A stretch of DNA of 64,000 nucleotides from Saururus chinensis (lineage: Eukaryota; Streptophyta; Magnoliopsida; Piperales; Saururaceae): contig CP141140.1 in NCBI GenBank assembly GCA_035235625.1, forward strand, positions 64,992,782 through 65,056,781, given 5' to 3'. The translations under genes and the position numbers were made by a program. Under the pieces are notes generated by a model. The model searched no databases, had not been told where the DNA came from, and worked only from the letters and a program-made list of their open reading frames with translations. Below, in pieces: positions 1 to 13,419 of this stretch (positions are counted from its first letter, which is position 1; each line of letters opens with the position of its first letter).

Positions 1-4
1 ATCT

Positions 5-750
5 CCTTCATTGTCTATCCAACTTGTGCCCACGAACTGGCTTCTAGCATTTTGCATCGGTGGCTATAGTATCCCTTTCTCTTTTTAATAAGTTCTAAAT
101 CAATTAGGACTATGAAATTCATATTTCTAAACCAATTAATACTATGCAATTCATATTTTTATGTGGTTGCATAGTTATGATTAGCGGAAAAATTATTGTA
201 ATATTTTAGGTTTTTTAAATATTAAATTAATTAATAATTTCTTTGAAAGAGCAATATAGGCATAACGCGGCAAAAATCTCCGCCTCCCACAATAATCTCC
301 TTTAATAAATAAAAAGATTGCAAGAGAAAATAAAAAAATTAAAAATTGACACTCTTCCTTTAAAGCTCCTTCATTGTCTGCCCAACTTGTGCATACAAAC
401 TGGCTTTTGGCATTTTACTTTGGTGGCCACCCTTCTCACTTTATTAAGTTCTAAACTAATTAGAACTATGAACTCTATAATTTCTATGTGTCTGCAAGGC
501 TATACTTATTGGAGAAATTATTATAATATTTTAGGTTTTTTGAATTTTAAATCAATTAAAAATTTCTTTGAAAGGGCAATATAAGTATAACGTAGCAAAA
601 ATCTTTGCCCGCTTCGCACTTTAATAGTAACATAGATTATTAGAGAAATTATTTTCATATTTTAGGTCTCTTTAATTTTAAATTAATTAAGAGTTTCTTT
701 GAAAGGGCAATATAGGCATAATGTGACAAAAATCTTTGCCCGCTTCGATC
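5..750. repeat. AT-rich unit present two and a half times
   Basis: A unit starting with CTCCTTCATTGTCT and ending near GGCAAAAATCTCCGCC lies at about 5-292. It recurs at about 364-612, and its second half recurs at about 630-750. The best conserved part is the block TTTCTTTGAAAGRGCAATAT, seen at about 238, 559 and 691. The copies differ by many substitutions and small gaps, so the duplication is old. There is no coding signal, and the type of element is unknown. Confidence 0.7.
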
Positions 751-3540
751 ATAAGAATTGATGATGCGTGCACTAGCGCATATGTGTTGATGTGCCCTAT
801 CAATCCTCATGATCAACGACTCCTACCTAGTATAAGAAATCTTACATACACCAAATAAGAGGACCAAAAGATCTTCCCCTTCAAATGGGTTAAGTGGAAA
901 GGAACATATTCCAACAACCCCCACTTTTGCGGTGAGAAAATACCTTTTTAGTATAATACCAAGAGGGATAGAAGTAGGCTGGGCCCATTTTGGGTGGGCT
1001 AGGCAGGCCTTGGTCTGAGCCAACTCTGGACCATTGGTGGTGCATGTCGGGCTCAGCCTACAAGTATAACACCTGAGATGTTTTAACATAATTTTTAAAT
1101 TTTTTACAACATAACGATTGTAAATCAGAAAAAATGACAAAATACAAAACCTGTAAAAGCTGTTCTATAATTTAAAACATTACACATTAATTTTTTATAC
1201 AAAATTTTCTTTTAAATCAAATATCATATAACCAAACCAAACATTCTCAGGCTCTACTCAAAACAAACATACGAAAGAAATTATCATGATCATGGATTTT
1301 AAATACAAATTTCTCATAGGCATCCCTAAGTACAAGTCCCATAAACAGTCCATAGTTTAATCCAAATTACAAATCCAACAAATATAAACACTTAAATTCT
1401 CATCTCACCCAATACATCAAATTATGGTATAAAAATAAAGAGTCATAATGAGTTAGAAATATACATAAGCCAATGGAATTCAATCCACCTACAGAAACAA
1501 GCATCCATCTTCAGGAGCTTTCTCAGTAAGGGAGTTTTAAACAGTGAACTCTATAATTCTAAACATATATGAGTTTATGCACTCAACACAACAGAGTCGC
1601 ATAATATAACAATCATGCACATACATATATCATCATACCATTTTTATACGTATTCTTAAACTTATAGTCTTACACATACCATCTTACTCAAATTTTTACT
1701 CTTACAGTCTTACTCAGAACATACACTTATAGTCTTGCTCAAAAATATATTCTTAAAATCTTACTCATAATATATTTTTACAGTTTTACTCATAATCTTA
1801 CACTTACAGTCTTACTCAAAATCTTACAAACGTAGTTAAAAATATACATACTCACTTATACAGTCGTATACATACTATTGACTACTGAAGCTCATTACAA
1901 TTAATAAGCTTCAGCATCGGAATAGAAATTAATGTTATTGGGGCATCACCTTAACCTCCATGTGTAACTAGATGTCATGAACTTTTCTGAAGGAAAGTCA
2001 CACCGATACTCATGGGGCATAAGATCAAACAAGTAAGCAGTTCCCTAATACTACTTACTTGAGCGCACAAACGCCCACACTCTAAGAACCATATTGTGCC
2101 AATTATGTAATGTCACTCTTGGGCAAAAATCATATAGTGCTAACGAAGGGCACAAACATATAGTACTCTCAATAGAGCATCAAACTTATGGGCTTATACA
2201 ACATACAGATAAAATTGAAATATGCATTGCTCTCAACAGAGCATCAGACATCTGGAGCTCAAATACAACACACAGACAACAACCCACATAATAAACACTT
2301 TGGCAAGACATTAAAAATGTTTAGCCGACTCATTATCGACTAGTTCAAACACAGAACTTAATTCATCAAAGCCCTCAGGTCTCAAACTCTCATTATTATC
2401 ATATTAGCTTAACTTATAATTTAAGTTTGAATTAAGTAATTATGTTGGTACAATTATGTCATACTAACTTTCAATTTTACAGTCTTCCACTAATCAATCT
2501 GAAGTTGAGCCTCCTTTGAAATCCTAGTTTGTTAGGACAGCAGACTTCACTTAACCCATTCAACTCATAATCATAACTCATCGTACACCAAATGTTTACA
2601 TATTTATACAGTCTCTATCATCCACCTTATAGCCAAACATCTTACCTAGACATAATCAAACTAAGCTCCTTAGAGCCAACCAAAGGTATCACTCTCCTAC
2701 TTATACCTCACTTATTATGCTTACTTTCCACTTCATATTATGTATGTTATGCTTGTATAATTATGCAGCACTCTTACTATCCGACAATCCCCCACAAAGC
2801 ATTAAACCTTAAATCTACTTCCTGAATCCCCAACATACACTCCAATTCAAACTAAACTCATCCCAAACCTCGGTCGTTAAACTTACATCTTTCATCTTCT
2901 GTCATATGGTTACAATCCACAACAAATCCATCTAAACCCTCAATCTTCTCTTACCATTATCGCCCATACATCTGCCCCCCACACATACTCATATCCATCT
3001 CACATAAGTATAGTCATCATACATACATATGTCCATCACACATACATATAACATACACATAATTTTATACATAGCTTACTAACATACTCGTCAACTATCA
3101 CTAGCATATACATAATCCACATATATCAAACATACTTTTAGCCCACATGCATGTCACGTGCATTTTAAATATACCATATAATCATGCTTACATACACATT
3201 ATGCAATTGGATCATTATTTAGCATCCAAAGTATTGAATCATACAATCTTTACATGTTTCTAAATATTTAAAGCATGTTATAATGAAATTACAAGTTCAA
3301 AGCTCCTCTACCTCATAATCTATGACGTTTGATGGCGGCACACGATGGTGGAGGCATTAGCGACTAAATTGGCTAACAAAATCATCGCCTAGTTGAAAGA
3401 GTTGTTGTCCTGAGGTTTATGAAATGCCAGAAGTAATCATGGAAAGACAGGGGTGACCCAAGTATGTGCAGCAAAATCTGCAATCCATGGCAATGCACTA
3501 TGGACGGCCGGGAGAAGGGTTGTACCAACAGAAAGGGTGG
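751..3540. other. Intergenic AT-rich DNA, probably decayed repeat sequence
   Basis: No credible gene is visible. About 1650-1860 is a degenerate array of short units resembling CTTACAGTCTTACTC. From about 3300 the composition becomes GC-richer and continues, past the solo LTR, into the stretch at 5170-6668. The open frames here are short and have no recognisable domain. Confidence 0.5.
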
Positions 3541-3545
3541 ACTAA

Positions 3546-5164
3546 TGTAATGACCCTAATTTTTTGACATGTTATTTTTATAAATTTTATTATTTAAGAA
3601 TTTTCTAAGTCTGGTTATAGCTCATTGAGACGAGCGTAACAAATTAAAAAATGCGTAAATCGGAGGCCGGGAACCAAAGTTACGACCTCGGGAAGCATGC
3701 TCAAAACCGGCAGGACCCACTTTTAAAATACAGGTAAACCAATCCATAAGTGGTCTAGTCTCATAGGGCTCGTTAATACTAGCTCAATGGTATTAAGAAC
3801 ACGCAAAACAGAGTTTGGGATAGGACGTTTTGTTTATTTGAAGGTTTTTTAAATAAAAAATAAAATATTCCAACTCGGCTCGGCGTGGCGCGCGCTTAGC
3901 CACGCGGAGTGTGCCGAACACGTGTGATGAGCACGCGTTCGTCAGGCATTTTGTGATGAACGTGCATTCATCACGTGCACCTGCCATTTTCGGCAGCGCC
4001 GCCATTTCCAGCGGTGCACCGCCATTCCCTCCGCCTATAAAATCCCTTCTCTGGCCAGTTTTTTTTTACCCAAGTTTAGTTTCTACCCTCTTCACTGTTT
4101 TCATTGCTTCTAACCCTTTTTAAGTCCGAATTACGCGATCTAAGACCCGTTTCCTACTAAATCGAGGGTGCTCTATGCATTGGAAGGGTTATTTTCCTGA
4201 GGTGACCTCTATAAAACCGAAAAAAATATGTGCCCCTTCCCTAATCCTCCCTTTTCTTCTTTTTACTATTTCTGGACCGTTTCAAATCCTTTTCACTCCG
4301 TTCAAAAGCCCAACCCCACTAAATCATGTGTTTTCTACGCATTGGGATCATTATTCCGCTGAAATTCTCACTCGAAGGTTAACATCTTAAGGAGGGACTA
4401 TTCTACGAGGGGATTCTATGAGGGGATTTCTGTATATTCCGCACATGTTATAGGTAGGTGGCTTTAAATTCTAATCGTATGTCGAGATTTTGACTCGCCA
4501 AAGCTTTGCTAAAGATTTTTTTGAAAAAAAACTCTATCTTTAAAAGCTTCTCCTCTTTTCGAAAAATTCTCTAAGTTTTGGGTAATTGTACCCTCTGGAT
4601 AGTTCTTCATTTTTCGAAACTAAGGGTTATTATGATGATTCTGGATACCTCCAAATTTGGCATCTGGCGCGCACAGGACTGAGATATCATGGAAAATTCT
4701 CTTTCCTTCCGTCTCTTGTTGCCCCATGAGCGCGGGTGTAAGTCATCTGGTATTGCGACATTCCATGACGTTGTTTTCAGACTTGTATTTTTTTTTGAAT
4801 GATTTTGAAAGAAAGATGACACAATATTTTTACATGCACGAAGCATATTTTTAGAACTTAACTTAGCCTACTAAGTATGAATTTACTTACCCACCCTCAG
4901 ATTCTGCAGGTGTGTGACTTGAATTTGAAAGAGTCGACAAAGAGCTTTCTTAAATTACAGTTTTTTGTTACTCTTTTTTTTTTGTATTCTATGTAAATTT
5001 CGTGTTGACTGATGTATAAAGGCATGTTATGCCCAATTTTGGCAATCTTTGTATAATACAAAGTATGTTGTAATTACTCTTTTGGTACATGGTGATCCTT
5101 GTCAATTGTAATTAAATTTCGTTACGTTTTCAAAAATTATCAAAAAAATATGAGGGGTGTTACA
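3546..5164 (+). mobile_element. Solo LTR of a Ty3/gypsy-like element
   Basis: The 1619-bp block begins TGTAATGACCC and ends GGGTGTTACA. It is flanked on both sides by the 5-bp target duplication ACTAA (3541-3545 and 5165-5169). A TATA box (CCTATAAAATCCC) lies near 4034, just downstream of a GC-rich block at about 3870-4030, which fixes the orientation as plus. The order of blocks (a GGGCTCGTT motif, a string resembling AACACGC, the GC-rich block, then TATA) matches the LTRs of the 44.6-53 kb element, so the two belong to related families. No internal region remains, as expected after recombination between the two LTRs. Confidence 0.88.
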
Positions 5165-5169
5165 ACTAA

Positions 5170-6668
5170 ATAGAAGTTGGCCGGCAGCTAAGAGGCATTC
5201 GACTGGCTGTAAGGCACCCACATAAGGGGTGGAGGCAGCCCCAAGGCCCAAAATAGCTACTAAGCTTAGGCCCTAGTAGTGGCCAACAGAGATGGTAACA
5301 ATTCCAATTGCTACTCTCAACCAAAACTAATGGTGTGGATGGTTGTGAATCTAGCACGGTCGAGGGCGGAGGGGTGTCTTAGGGTTGAGCAATGGGGGAG
5401 CAAAGGCCATAGTGAAACAAGGCTGACCCAAAGGCCAGCCAGAGGCCAATCGGCAACCAGAGGCATAATATATATGGAAAACATGAATGAAGGATCATAC
5501 GGGTAAGACCCAAATCGAGGTAGAAGGGCGGAGCAAGACAATAGGGGCAAACCCCCAACTGACACTGGGTCAAGGTGGGTAGGACGAAGTCTATCCGGTG
5601 GCCATTAGCGAAAAACGTACAAAGGGTAGACACTTTTGGTCGTTGAACCAAAAAAATTGTTTTTCAAACAGTTCGGATCAGCAGGGTGGAGGAGGTGGAA
5701 CATAGTGGCAGGCCTGGGCCAGGGCAGCTGCATCGGTACTGCTAGGCCGAGGATGAATGGACAAAGTTTGCTAACCGAAATTCTCGTCGGTGTTGCTTCA
5801 TATAGAGAAAGAACAAAGAGTGAGAGGGTGGTACCGGGCAAATGGAGGCGGAACGGAATGGGGCCGGTGAGCAGAACAAGGCTGGGTGGGGTGGCCCACA
5901 ACTATCACCAAGCAAGGGTGGAATAGTGGGTGGCCGACCACCCTTGCCAGCCAACAGTGGTGGCGGTAGTGATAACACAGTGAGGGAGGAAGAAGGATAC
6001 TCACTGTGGAAGACAGCAAATAGGGTCGAGATGGGTCGGGACGACGACCTCCTTGCCACCACTAGGCCGAGGCAACTCCAACATGCAATGGTTGACCGAG
6101 GATGGCCAAAGGAAGGGGAAGGGCTCACTACACCCTCCTTGCAGGTCGAGCATGCTGGTCTCTCTCAATATGATATATGCCTCTTTTATTTTTCTTCCCT
6201 TTCTCTTTGTCTCTCATTTTCTCCTTCATTTTTCTCTTTTTTGTTCTCGCGTCGAATGTGTGTGTCGAGGTCCACTACTTGCGACTAAATCTCACACCCG
6301 ACTCTACAGGTATAAATATCAAAGTCAAATACATCAAAAAGTCACCCATTAAAAATAAAAAAAATATATCAAAAAAATTACATAAAATCATAAAAAAATT
6401 GAAGACATTACAACAAAAGTGGTGATCGATCCCACAAGGCAGCCCCTAGCCACGATCAAGAGAGGTCGTGGCCAAAGTGTGTCACCGCATGATCAGCCTG
6501 GCCACAACCTCTCTAGCTTTGACCAGCTGAGTGATAGATGGGGAGGGGGCAGGGCCGCAAGGTCAGGGTGATCATGGCCCCATTGGGCGGGTTTGCAGGA
6601 TGGCCAGCCAGGCATGTCTCTCGAAGGGAGCAGGCCTTCCAGCTTGGAGGCCTGGAAACCTAGGCTAG
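5170..6668. other. GC-richer stretch without a recognisable gene
   Basis: This stretch continues the sequence at 3300-3540 on the other side of the solo LTR, and resumes at 14168-14280 beyond the gypsy element. It is rich in GGCC-containing words, and the overlapping open frames on both strands look like composition artefacts. A pyrimidine-rich tract lies at about 6178-6245. I recognise no protein domain. It may be the body of an older transposon that served as target for two LTR elements. Confidence 0.45.
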
Positions 6669-6673
6669 CCTAG

Positions 6674-8852
6674 TGTCACGGGGCTCAAATTTCGCTAGAT
6701 TTCTAAGCCCTCGTGCGGCCTGAACGTCCTCGACACTCAGCAGCCTTCTCACTCTCGTAGTGCACACACAATCACAAGGAATGTACACACACTATAATGA
6801 ACAAAGGAAGTAAAGGGGAAAAGGCCCAGCCTGAAATAACCCTTTCGCACTTGGTAACGTACAAGCACTTGGTTTGAATCTTAGTGCCAAAACCCAAACC
6901 ACTTGCTCTATGCCTTCTCAATGTGAGCTTACATTAATTTCCCCCACCCTTTTATACCCGCTAACCATACCCAAGCGGTTACAACATGACCCCCATGACT
7001 CAGCCCACTAGTTCGTATGTAACCGTCCGTAACCACATGTAACCGTCTTGCGGTTATGCTTGAAAGTGTGCAACAACCACTTTAGCAACCGTTGGCCACT
7101 ACTCTCATGTTCTTTGCCATGATGGACTTAGGTCTTAGTGGGGATAGTGCTGGTCGGTTATGTAACCGCCAGCCTTGGCACGTTGCCCATGTGCCAATCA
7201 GCATGCTGAAACATGACCACTCTCCAACACACCCGTAACTTGCTGCCTTCACTTCAGCGTGTGCGTGAGGCTGCTGCCGTCGCCCGTGCACGAGGTGCCC
7301 ACCGTGCCCGCTCCTTGTGTTGCTGCAGCGTGCTTGTGCGCTGATAAGTATGAAATCTATATCTATTTTATATGCCTTTTTACCTTATTTGCTAGTATAT
7401 ATTAGGTTAATTTAGTTTTATTTATAGTTTATTTAGATTAAAATAGATATTAGTATTTTAGTTTAATTATTAATGATTTTGTAGTTATTAGTAATTTAGA
7501 TATGTATTTAAACAAAGTTGGAATTTTAATTATATTCTACATGTCTAAAATATGGTATTTTATGTTTTGTAGGAAAAGTGTGCTTATCGAAGTACTTGGA
7601 CGATGTTTGAAATGATTAAAAGTAGTCTTCACATGCTTTAAAGTGATTTGGACAACTTTTCGGAGTTATAAACAAGTTAGAAATTAATATGGACACGAAG
7701 GAAAGCTTAATGAACAGAATATAAACTATCTAGGAAAACTGTCCAGATTGCAGAAACACTATAGCCGATCGAACGGGCTATAGGGCGATCGATCGGGATA
7801 ACGTGAATTCAGACAAAAATACAGTTCAAGCGTTCAAACGGGCATACAGGGCGTTCGAACGGCATAACGTGCAGTTTCCTAGTTTGACCCAAATTTCAAT
7901 CCTTTTCATATTGGACTTCTTCCTATGGAACTTATGCCTATAAAAAGACATATTTGGCTTAAAATTAAGGGATTGCAGTAGATTTTATGAAGAGAAAAAG
8001 GAAGAAGAAGATGGAAGAGAACTCAAAACTTTCAATGGAGATTCAAGTGCTTTCTTCTACAATGGAAGGCTAGACTTTTCTTTTACTTAGGAGTTGATGA
8101 AGCTATAGATAAGTTTCAGTTTTTTTTCTTTTTAATTTAGATATCAGTTCTGAATGATGACAATTGTATGATATGGATTTCCTTTTTAATGGAAGAGCTT
8201 TTAATGTTTATTCAAGTCTATGTTGATTTATTGTCTTGTAGATGATAAATTGATATGGTTTTGATATTTTCATCGATTCTAATTTCTGTGATTTAGATGA
8301 GATGGTCATACAATAGTTTTAATGTTCAGATAATTAATGACTTGGATGAGTTATACTAAGATTAGACAGGTCATGCCTATAGCTAGTTTAGTGTAGATGA
8401 TTCGTACTATTGTCGAAGATAGTTCATGCCATGGAAGTTAATTAATGATTCTTTTTGAAGTAATTCTAGCTTGTAGCTGAGAATACTTGTTCATATTCAC
8501 ACTAGATTTAGATTAAAAGTTAAGGAATTGTTATGGTTCTATAGTGGATTCGATTTCCTAAGTAAATTCCATCAAATTAATCTCTTGTTTTTAAACGAGT
8601 TGATTTCTTTCCTTTACTTAATTAAAGTTTAAGTTTGATTTAGTTTTCAATCAGCAAATTCTTCTTTAGATTTAGTAATAATTCATCCGTCCCTGAGGTT
8701 CGACAACCCTTAAATACTTATCCTAGTACAATTACCTTGTACACTTGCAAAGGGTTTAATTATAAACGATCATGCGCACTTTCCCTAGGTAGCGCCCGTC
8801 CTAGACTGCTCCGTGGCTAAGTCAGCTTAGGCAGGCCGCGCCGGGGCTTACA
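6674..8852 (-). repeat. 3' LTR of the chromovirus, interrupted by another LTR
   Basis: This copy spans 2179 bp, because 1431 bp of foreign LTR plus a 5-bp duplication sit inside it. Without these it is 743 bp, exactly the length of the other LTR. The purine-rich tract needed for plus-strand priming lies just inside it (about 8853-8862 on the plus strand, read as GGGGAGGGTT on the minus strand). Confidence 0.95.
7342..8772 (+). mobile_element. Solo LTR nested in the chromovirus 3' LTR
   Basis: The 1431-bp insert begins TGATAAG and ends CGATCA, with the 5-bp duplication TGCGC on each side (7337-7341 and 8773-8777). The uninterrupted site can be read in the other LTR near 14084-14090. A TATA-like CCTATAAAAAGAC lies near 7936, giving plus orientation. 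The 3' part (CGACAACCCTTAAATACTT and following) resembles the ends of long plant gypsy LTRs. No coding sequence is present. It is younger than the chromovirus insertion by position. Confidence 0.9.
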
Positions 8853-11800
8853 AACCCTCCCCGGCTGAAACCATCGACGCCCTCGTCGATGTGAGAAACC
8901 TCTGGATCTGGTCTTCGAATTACCAAAGAGTTTTGTCTCTTTCCCAGCCGTTCTCACTGTCCGACAGCCCCTTCCATTTGACCAAGTAATGGACTCGCCG
9001 ATTCTTCTTGGTAGCGCCTTCGACCTTCATGTCTAGGATGGCCTCGACTTCTCGTTCAAACTGCTTGAACACCGTAGGAGGTGCTCCTCGCTTTGCATTG
9101 TATCTGGGATCTTCTAAGTCTTCCACATAAGGTTTTAAAAAGCTAACATGAAAGACCAGATGTAGTTTGTACCTCTCCGGTAAAGCAAGCTGGTAGGCAA
9201 GCTTTCCCACCTTGCGTATAATGGAAAAGGGTCCGTCATATCTCTTAATAAGTCCCCTATGAATAACCTTCTTTGACATCTTCTTCCAAACTTGAGGAGT
9301 CAGCTTGAGCATCACCCGCTCCCCAACTTGAAATTCACGAGCCTGTCGGTGCCAATCCGCATTTCTTTTCATCCTCTTGACTGCTTTTTCAAGGTAGTCC
9401 TATGCTTCCTCCATTTGTTCTGTCCGCGCCCTGGCCAGGTTGAAAGCTGCCGGGCAGCGTTCTCCTGTACGCTGTAGAGCCACATCGTTTGGAGTAAGTG
9501 GCTGTTGGCCCGTTGCCAACTCAAAGGGACTCTTTCCCGTAGATGAGCTCTTTTGTAGGTTGTAGCAGAACTGTGCTATCTCTAAGAGATCCACCCAATT
9601 TTGCTGATTGGCAGTCACATAATGCCTTAGATATTCTTCCAAGGTGGTATTTACCCTCTCAGTTTGTCCGTCGGTTTGTGGGTGGTTGCTGGTTGAGAAA
9701 TTCAGCTTGGTGCCGAGCATCTCAAAGAGTTGCATCCAAAACCTGCCCGTAAACCGGGTGTCGCGATCACTAACTATATCCATCGGAAGTCCCCAAAGTT
9801 TGATGATATTCTTAAAGAAAAGTTCTGCGGAAACTTCTGCAGTGCAAACTTTAGGTGCTGCGATGAATGTGCCGTACTTCGAGAACCTATCCACAACCAC
9901 CATGATCGACCCAAAGCCTTTTACCACTGGGAGTCCTGTGATGAAGTCCATAGATATAGACTCATCCAAGGCCTCTCTGGTATAGGTAAGGGTTCAAGTA
10001 ACCCTGTTGTTTTCTACCTTTCAACTTTGTCCTATTGACACTCCAAACAAGTGCGTACATACTGCTCCACGTCTTCTCTCATATGTGGCCAGTAATAATT
10101 ACGGTTCAAGAGAGCAAACGTGCGCTCTTGTCCCGGATGTTTAGCCCACCTTGCATCATGAGCTTCTTGCAGCAGCTTTCGCCTCAAGCCATCTACATTT
10201 GGAATAAAGAGGCGTCTTCCCTTGGCATACAACGCCCCATCCTCGGTCCAAAATCTTTGAACCACACTGTCCCTCACTGCTTGTAGCAGTCTCACGCAGA
10301 CTTGGTCTTTCTGCGTCGCCCACACCACTTGGTCTAGCAAGTTTCCCAAGACTTGCACTAAGGCAGCCATCATCGCCTCTGGGTCCGTTCGGCAGCTGAG
10401 GGCATCAGCCACTATGTTGGCTTTGCCCGGTTTGTATTGTAGCTCATAGTCAAACTCCGCAAGGAATTCTTGCCATCGGGCTTGCTTCGCTGTGAGTTTC
10501 TTCTGCATGGAAAAATAACTTGTGGCCACATTGTCAGTCCGGACTATAAATTTACCTCCCAGCAGATAGTGCCTCCATGTGCACAAGCAATGCACCACCG
10601 CAGTCATCTCCTTCTCATGGACGGAGTACCTCCGCTCCGTCTCATTCAGCTTTCTGCTCTCATACGCCACAGGATGACCGGCTTGAATGAGCACACCTCC
10701 AATAGCCCGATCGGAGGCATTAGTTTGTATCTCGAATGGTACATCAAACTCCGGCAACTTTAGAATAGGCTCTGATGCAATGGCCTCCTTTAGTCTCGTG
10801 AATGCTTCTTGACACTCGTTCGTCCATTGCCAAGGTTGGTCATTCTTCAAGAGATCAGTCAGCACCGCCACCTTCTTTGAGTAGCTCTTTATGAAGCGCC
10901 AATAGTAGTTGGCTAGTCCAAGGAAGGACCGCAACTCGGGCACTTTTGTGGGAGCAGACCACTCCATTATGGCTTCGACCTTCTTCATATCCATCCGCAC
11001 CATGCCCTGCGATATTCGATGTCCGAGGAAGAAGACTTCTTCCTGTGCAAAGCTACACTTTTCCAACTTTAAGTTCAAATGATGTTCCCTTAATCGTTCC
11101 AGCACAATCCTTAAATGTCCCAAGTGTTCATCTAAGGATTGGCTGTATACGACGATATCATCTAAGTACACTACCACAAAGCGATCGAGGTAGGGTCTAA
11201 ATACATCATTCATCAGCGTACAAAAAGTAGCAGGGGCATTGGTTAAGCCGAATGGTATAACTAGAAATTCATAAGAACCATACCGTGTCACCATAGCCGT
11301 CTTAGGTTCATCCCCTTGTGCAATCCGCACTTGCCAATAACCCGACCAAAGATCAAGCTTTGTAAAGTATGAAGCGTTGGCAAGCCTATTGAACAAATCA
11401 GCAACCAAAGGCACCGGATACTTGTTTTTGACGGTAATCTTATTGAGAGCCCGATAATCGACACACAACCGTAGCGAACCGTCTTGCTTCATTTGAAATA
11501 GCACCGGAGCACCAAAGGGAGCTTTCGAGGGACGGATGAAACCCGCTTGCAGCAACTCATCAAGCTGCGTCCAAAGTTCCTTCAATTCTGGGGGAGCCAT
11601 ACGATAAGGGGCTCTTGCGGGAGGATGGTTTCCTGACAAGAGTTCGATCTCATGATCCACCGTACGCCTTGGTGGAAGAACTTGCGGTAGTTCGGGTGGC
11701 ATGACATCCGCAAATTCAGCCAGCAGGTCGCTGACTTGTGTAGGAACGTCCGTTCTTCCTACGAGCTCTTCTCCCAGCTTCATAATGGAGACCAAGTACG

Positions 11801-13419
11801 TCTCCTAGGCCTTCTTTAAGCCTTTGATCAGTTGCATTGCGGACAACAATTGCGTTGACCTCTCCTCCTTCCTACATGGAACGAAGGAAGGGGCCTGTTC
11901 ATCAACTATGAACAGCCCTCCAAGATGTGGAATGATGGAGACCTTTGCTTTTCGTAAGAAGTCCATACCAAGCACCACCTGAAAATCATTGAGAGAAACC
12001 ACGGTAAAGTTAAGTTTTCCAGACCACTTCCCTATCTGCACATCGACATGGTTGACGATGCCGCTGACAGGGGTTGCATCTGAGTTCACCACTTTGATTT
12101 TCGCTTGTGCCTTTGTCACCACGAACTTGCTTGAGTCCGCCAACTTCTTAGATAGGAAGTTGTGGGTTGCCCCACTATCGACCAACGGCTTGACTCGGTG
12201 ATTGTTGAGGATGGTCTCAACATACAACAAGTCCGCCCTGTCCTCCTTTTCTTTGCGCATAGCATTCACCAATTGCAAAGGATTCATGCGTGTGGTCTCA
12301 CCATCAGATGAGGAATCGTCGTTCGCTACCATCACATTCAATTTTTCTCCCTTGGGACAGTCACGAGCATAGTGAGGACCTTGACAAATAAAGCAACCAG
12401 TTTTTCTAACCTTTTGATCCATCTTCTTCTTGTCTTTATCCAGTCGTCCACCATTGCTATGTTCATTCTTGTTGAACTTCTTGTGACCGCCTTTGAAAGA
12501 TCCATTCTTCTTATCTTTTGGGCCAGAGGAGTTAGGCATAAGCTCTACCAACCTTTCGGCCGCTGTAATAGCCGTTGTGAGGTCTTGAATGTTCTGCCTC
12601 CTCAACTCAGTCTGGGCCCAAGGTTGGAGTCCCGTCATGAAAGTGAAGAGCTTGTCTTGTTCCATCATCTCCTTGACATCTAGCATTAGCGATTGGAACT
12701 ACTTAACGTAGTCCCGTGTTGATCCGGTCTACCTCAACTTCCTTAACGACTCTCGAGCCGTCCAAGCAACATTGGTCGGAAGGAATTGATCATTCAGCTC
12801 TTTCCTAAAAGTCTCCCAATCATCAATCCTTGCACGACCAGCACTCTCGTCATCTTCCAATCGTGCACGCCACCATAATTTAGCATCTCCAGCGAGATAC
12901 ATTGCTGCCACCGCTACTCGCTCGGTGTCGGGGGTTTGGATCAACTTAAAGTAGTTTTCCAAATCCCATAAGAAGTTACCCACTTCTTTCGCACTCTGAC
13001 CTCCAGAGTACTCTTTTGGTTCCGGCACTTTGGTCTTCTTCACTGAAGACCACTGGGGTTCCTCCGCGCGAGGGACCGTGTTCACCACAGCCCTCTCCAA
13101 TAACGCAATTTTGTCCACCAGGGCTTGGACTCGAGTTGCCCCATCATGAGCAGTTTGCTGCATCTTCTCATTCACCAAAACGGCTAGACTGGTTAGCTCC
13201 CGTTGAAGAGCCGCAACCTGGCTGGGATCCGAAGAAGAGATATCCACCACAGATGGACGAGCCTCAAGCACCAATACCTACTGTTCTGCTGAGGACAGCC
13301 GATCATCGATTGCTGCAAGACCCTCCAAAGCAACAATTGTTGCATGCAGTCACTCCTCCAAGCGAGCGACCCTCTCTTGTGTTGTACCCACCATTGTCTT
13401 CCGAAGGTCCGATACCAAC
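8853..13419 (-). mobile_element. Chromovirus internal region: gag and pol parts
   Basis: Parts are recognised by motif on the minus strand. The gag capsid region lies at about 12.7-13.3 kb and a CCHC knuckle (CFICQGPHYARDCP) near 12.37 kb. The protease has DSGATHNF near 12.18 kb. Reverse transcriptase has [11 protein letters not shown] near 11.15 kb, and RNase H lies at about 10.4-10.8 kb. The integrase zinc region and core lie at about 9.4-10.2 kb. The terminal chromodomain has YLVKWKGL near 8.96 kb. The chromodomain places it among chromoviruses, which is established for plant Ty3 elements; I do not assign the clade. The region is broken in a few places. Confidence 0.93.

Noticed and set aside
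5605-6425. Several overlapping open frames of 70-150 codons
   Set aside because: They overlap on both strands in a GC-richer stretch, show no domain and no splice pattern, and are low in complexity.
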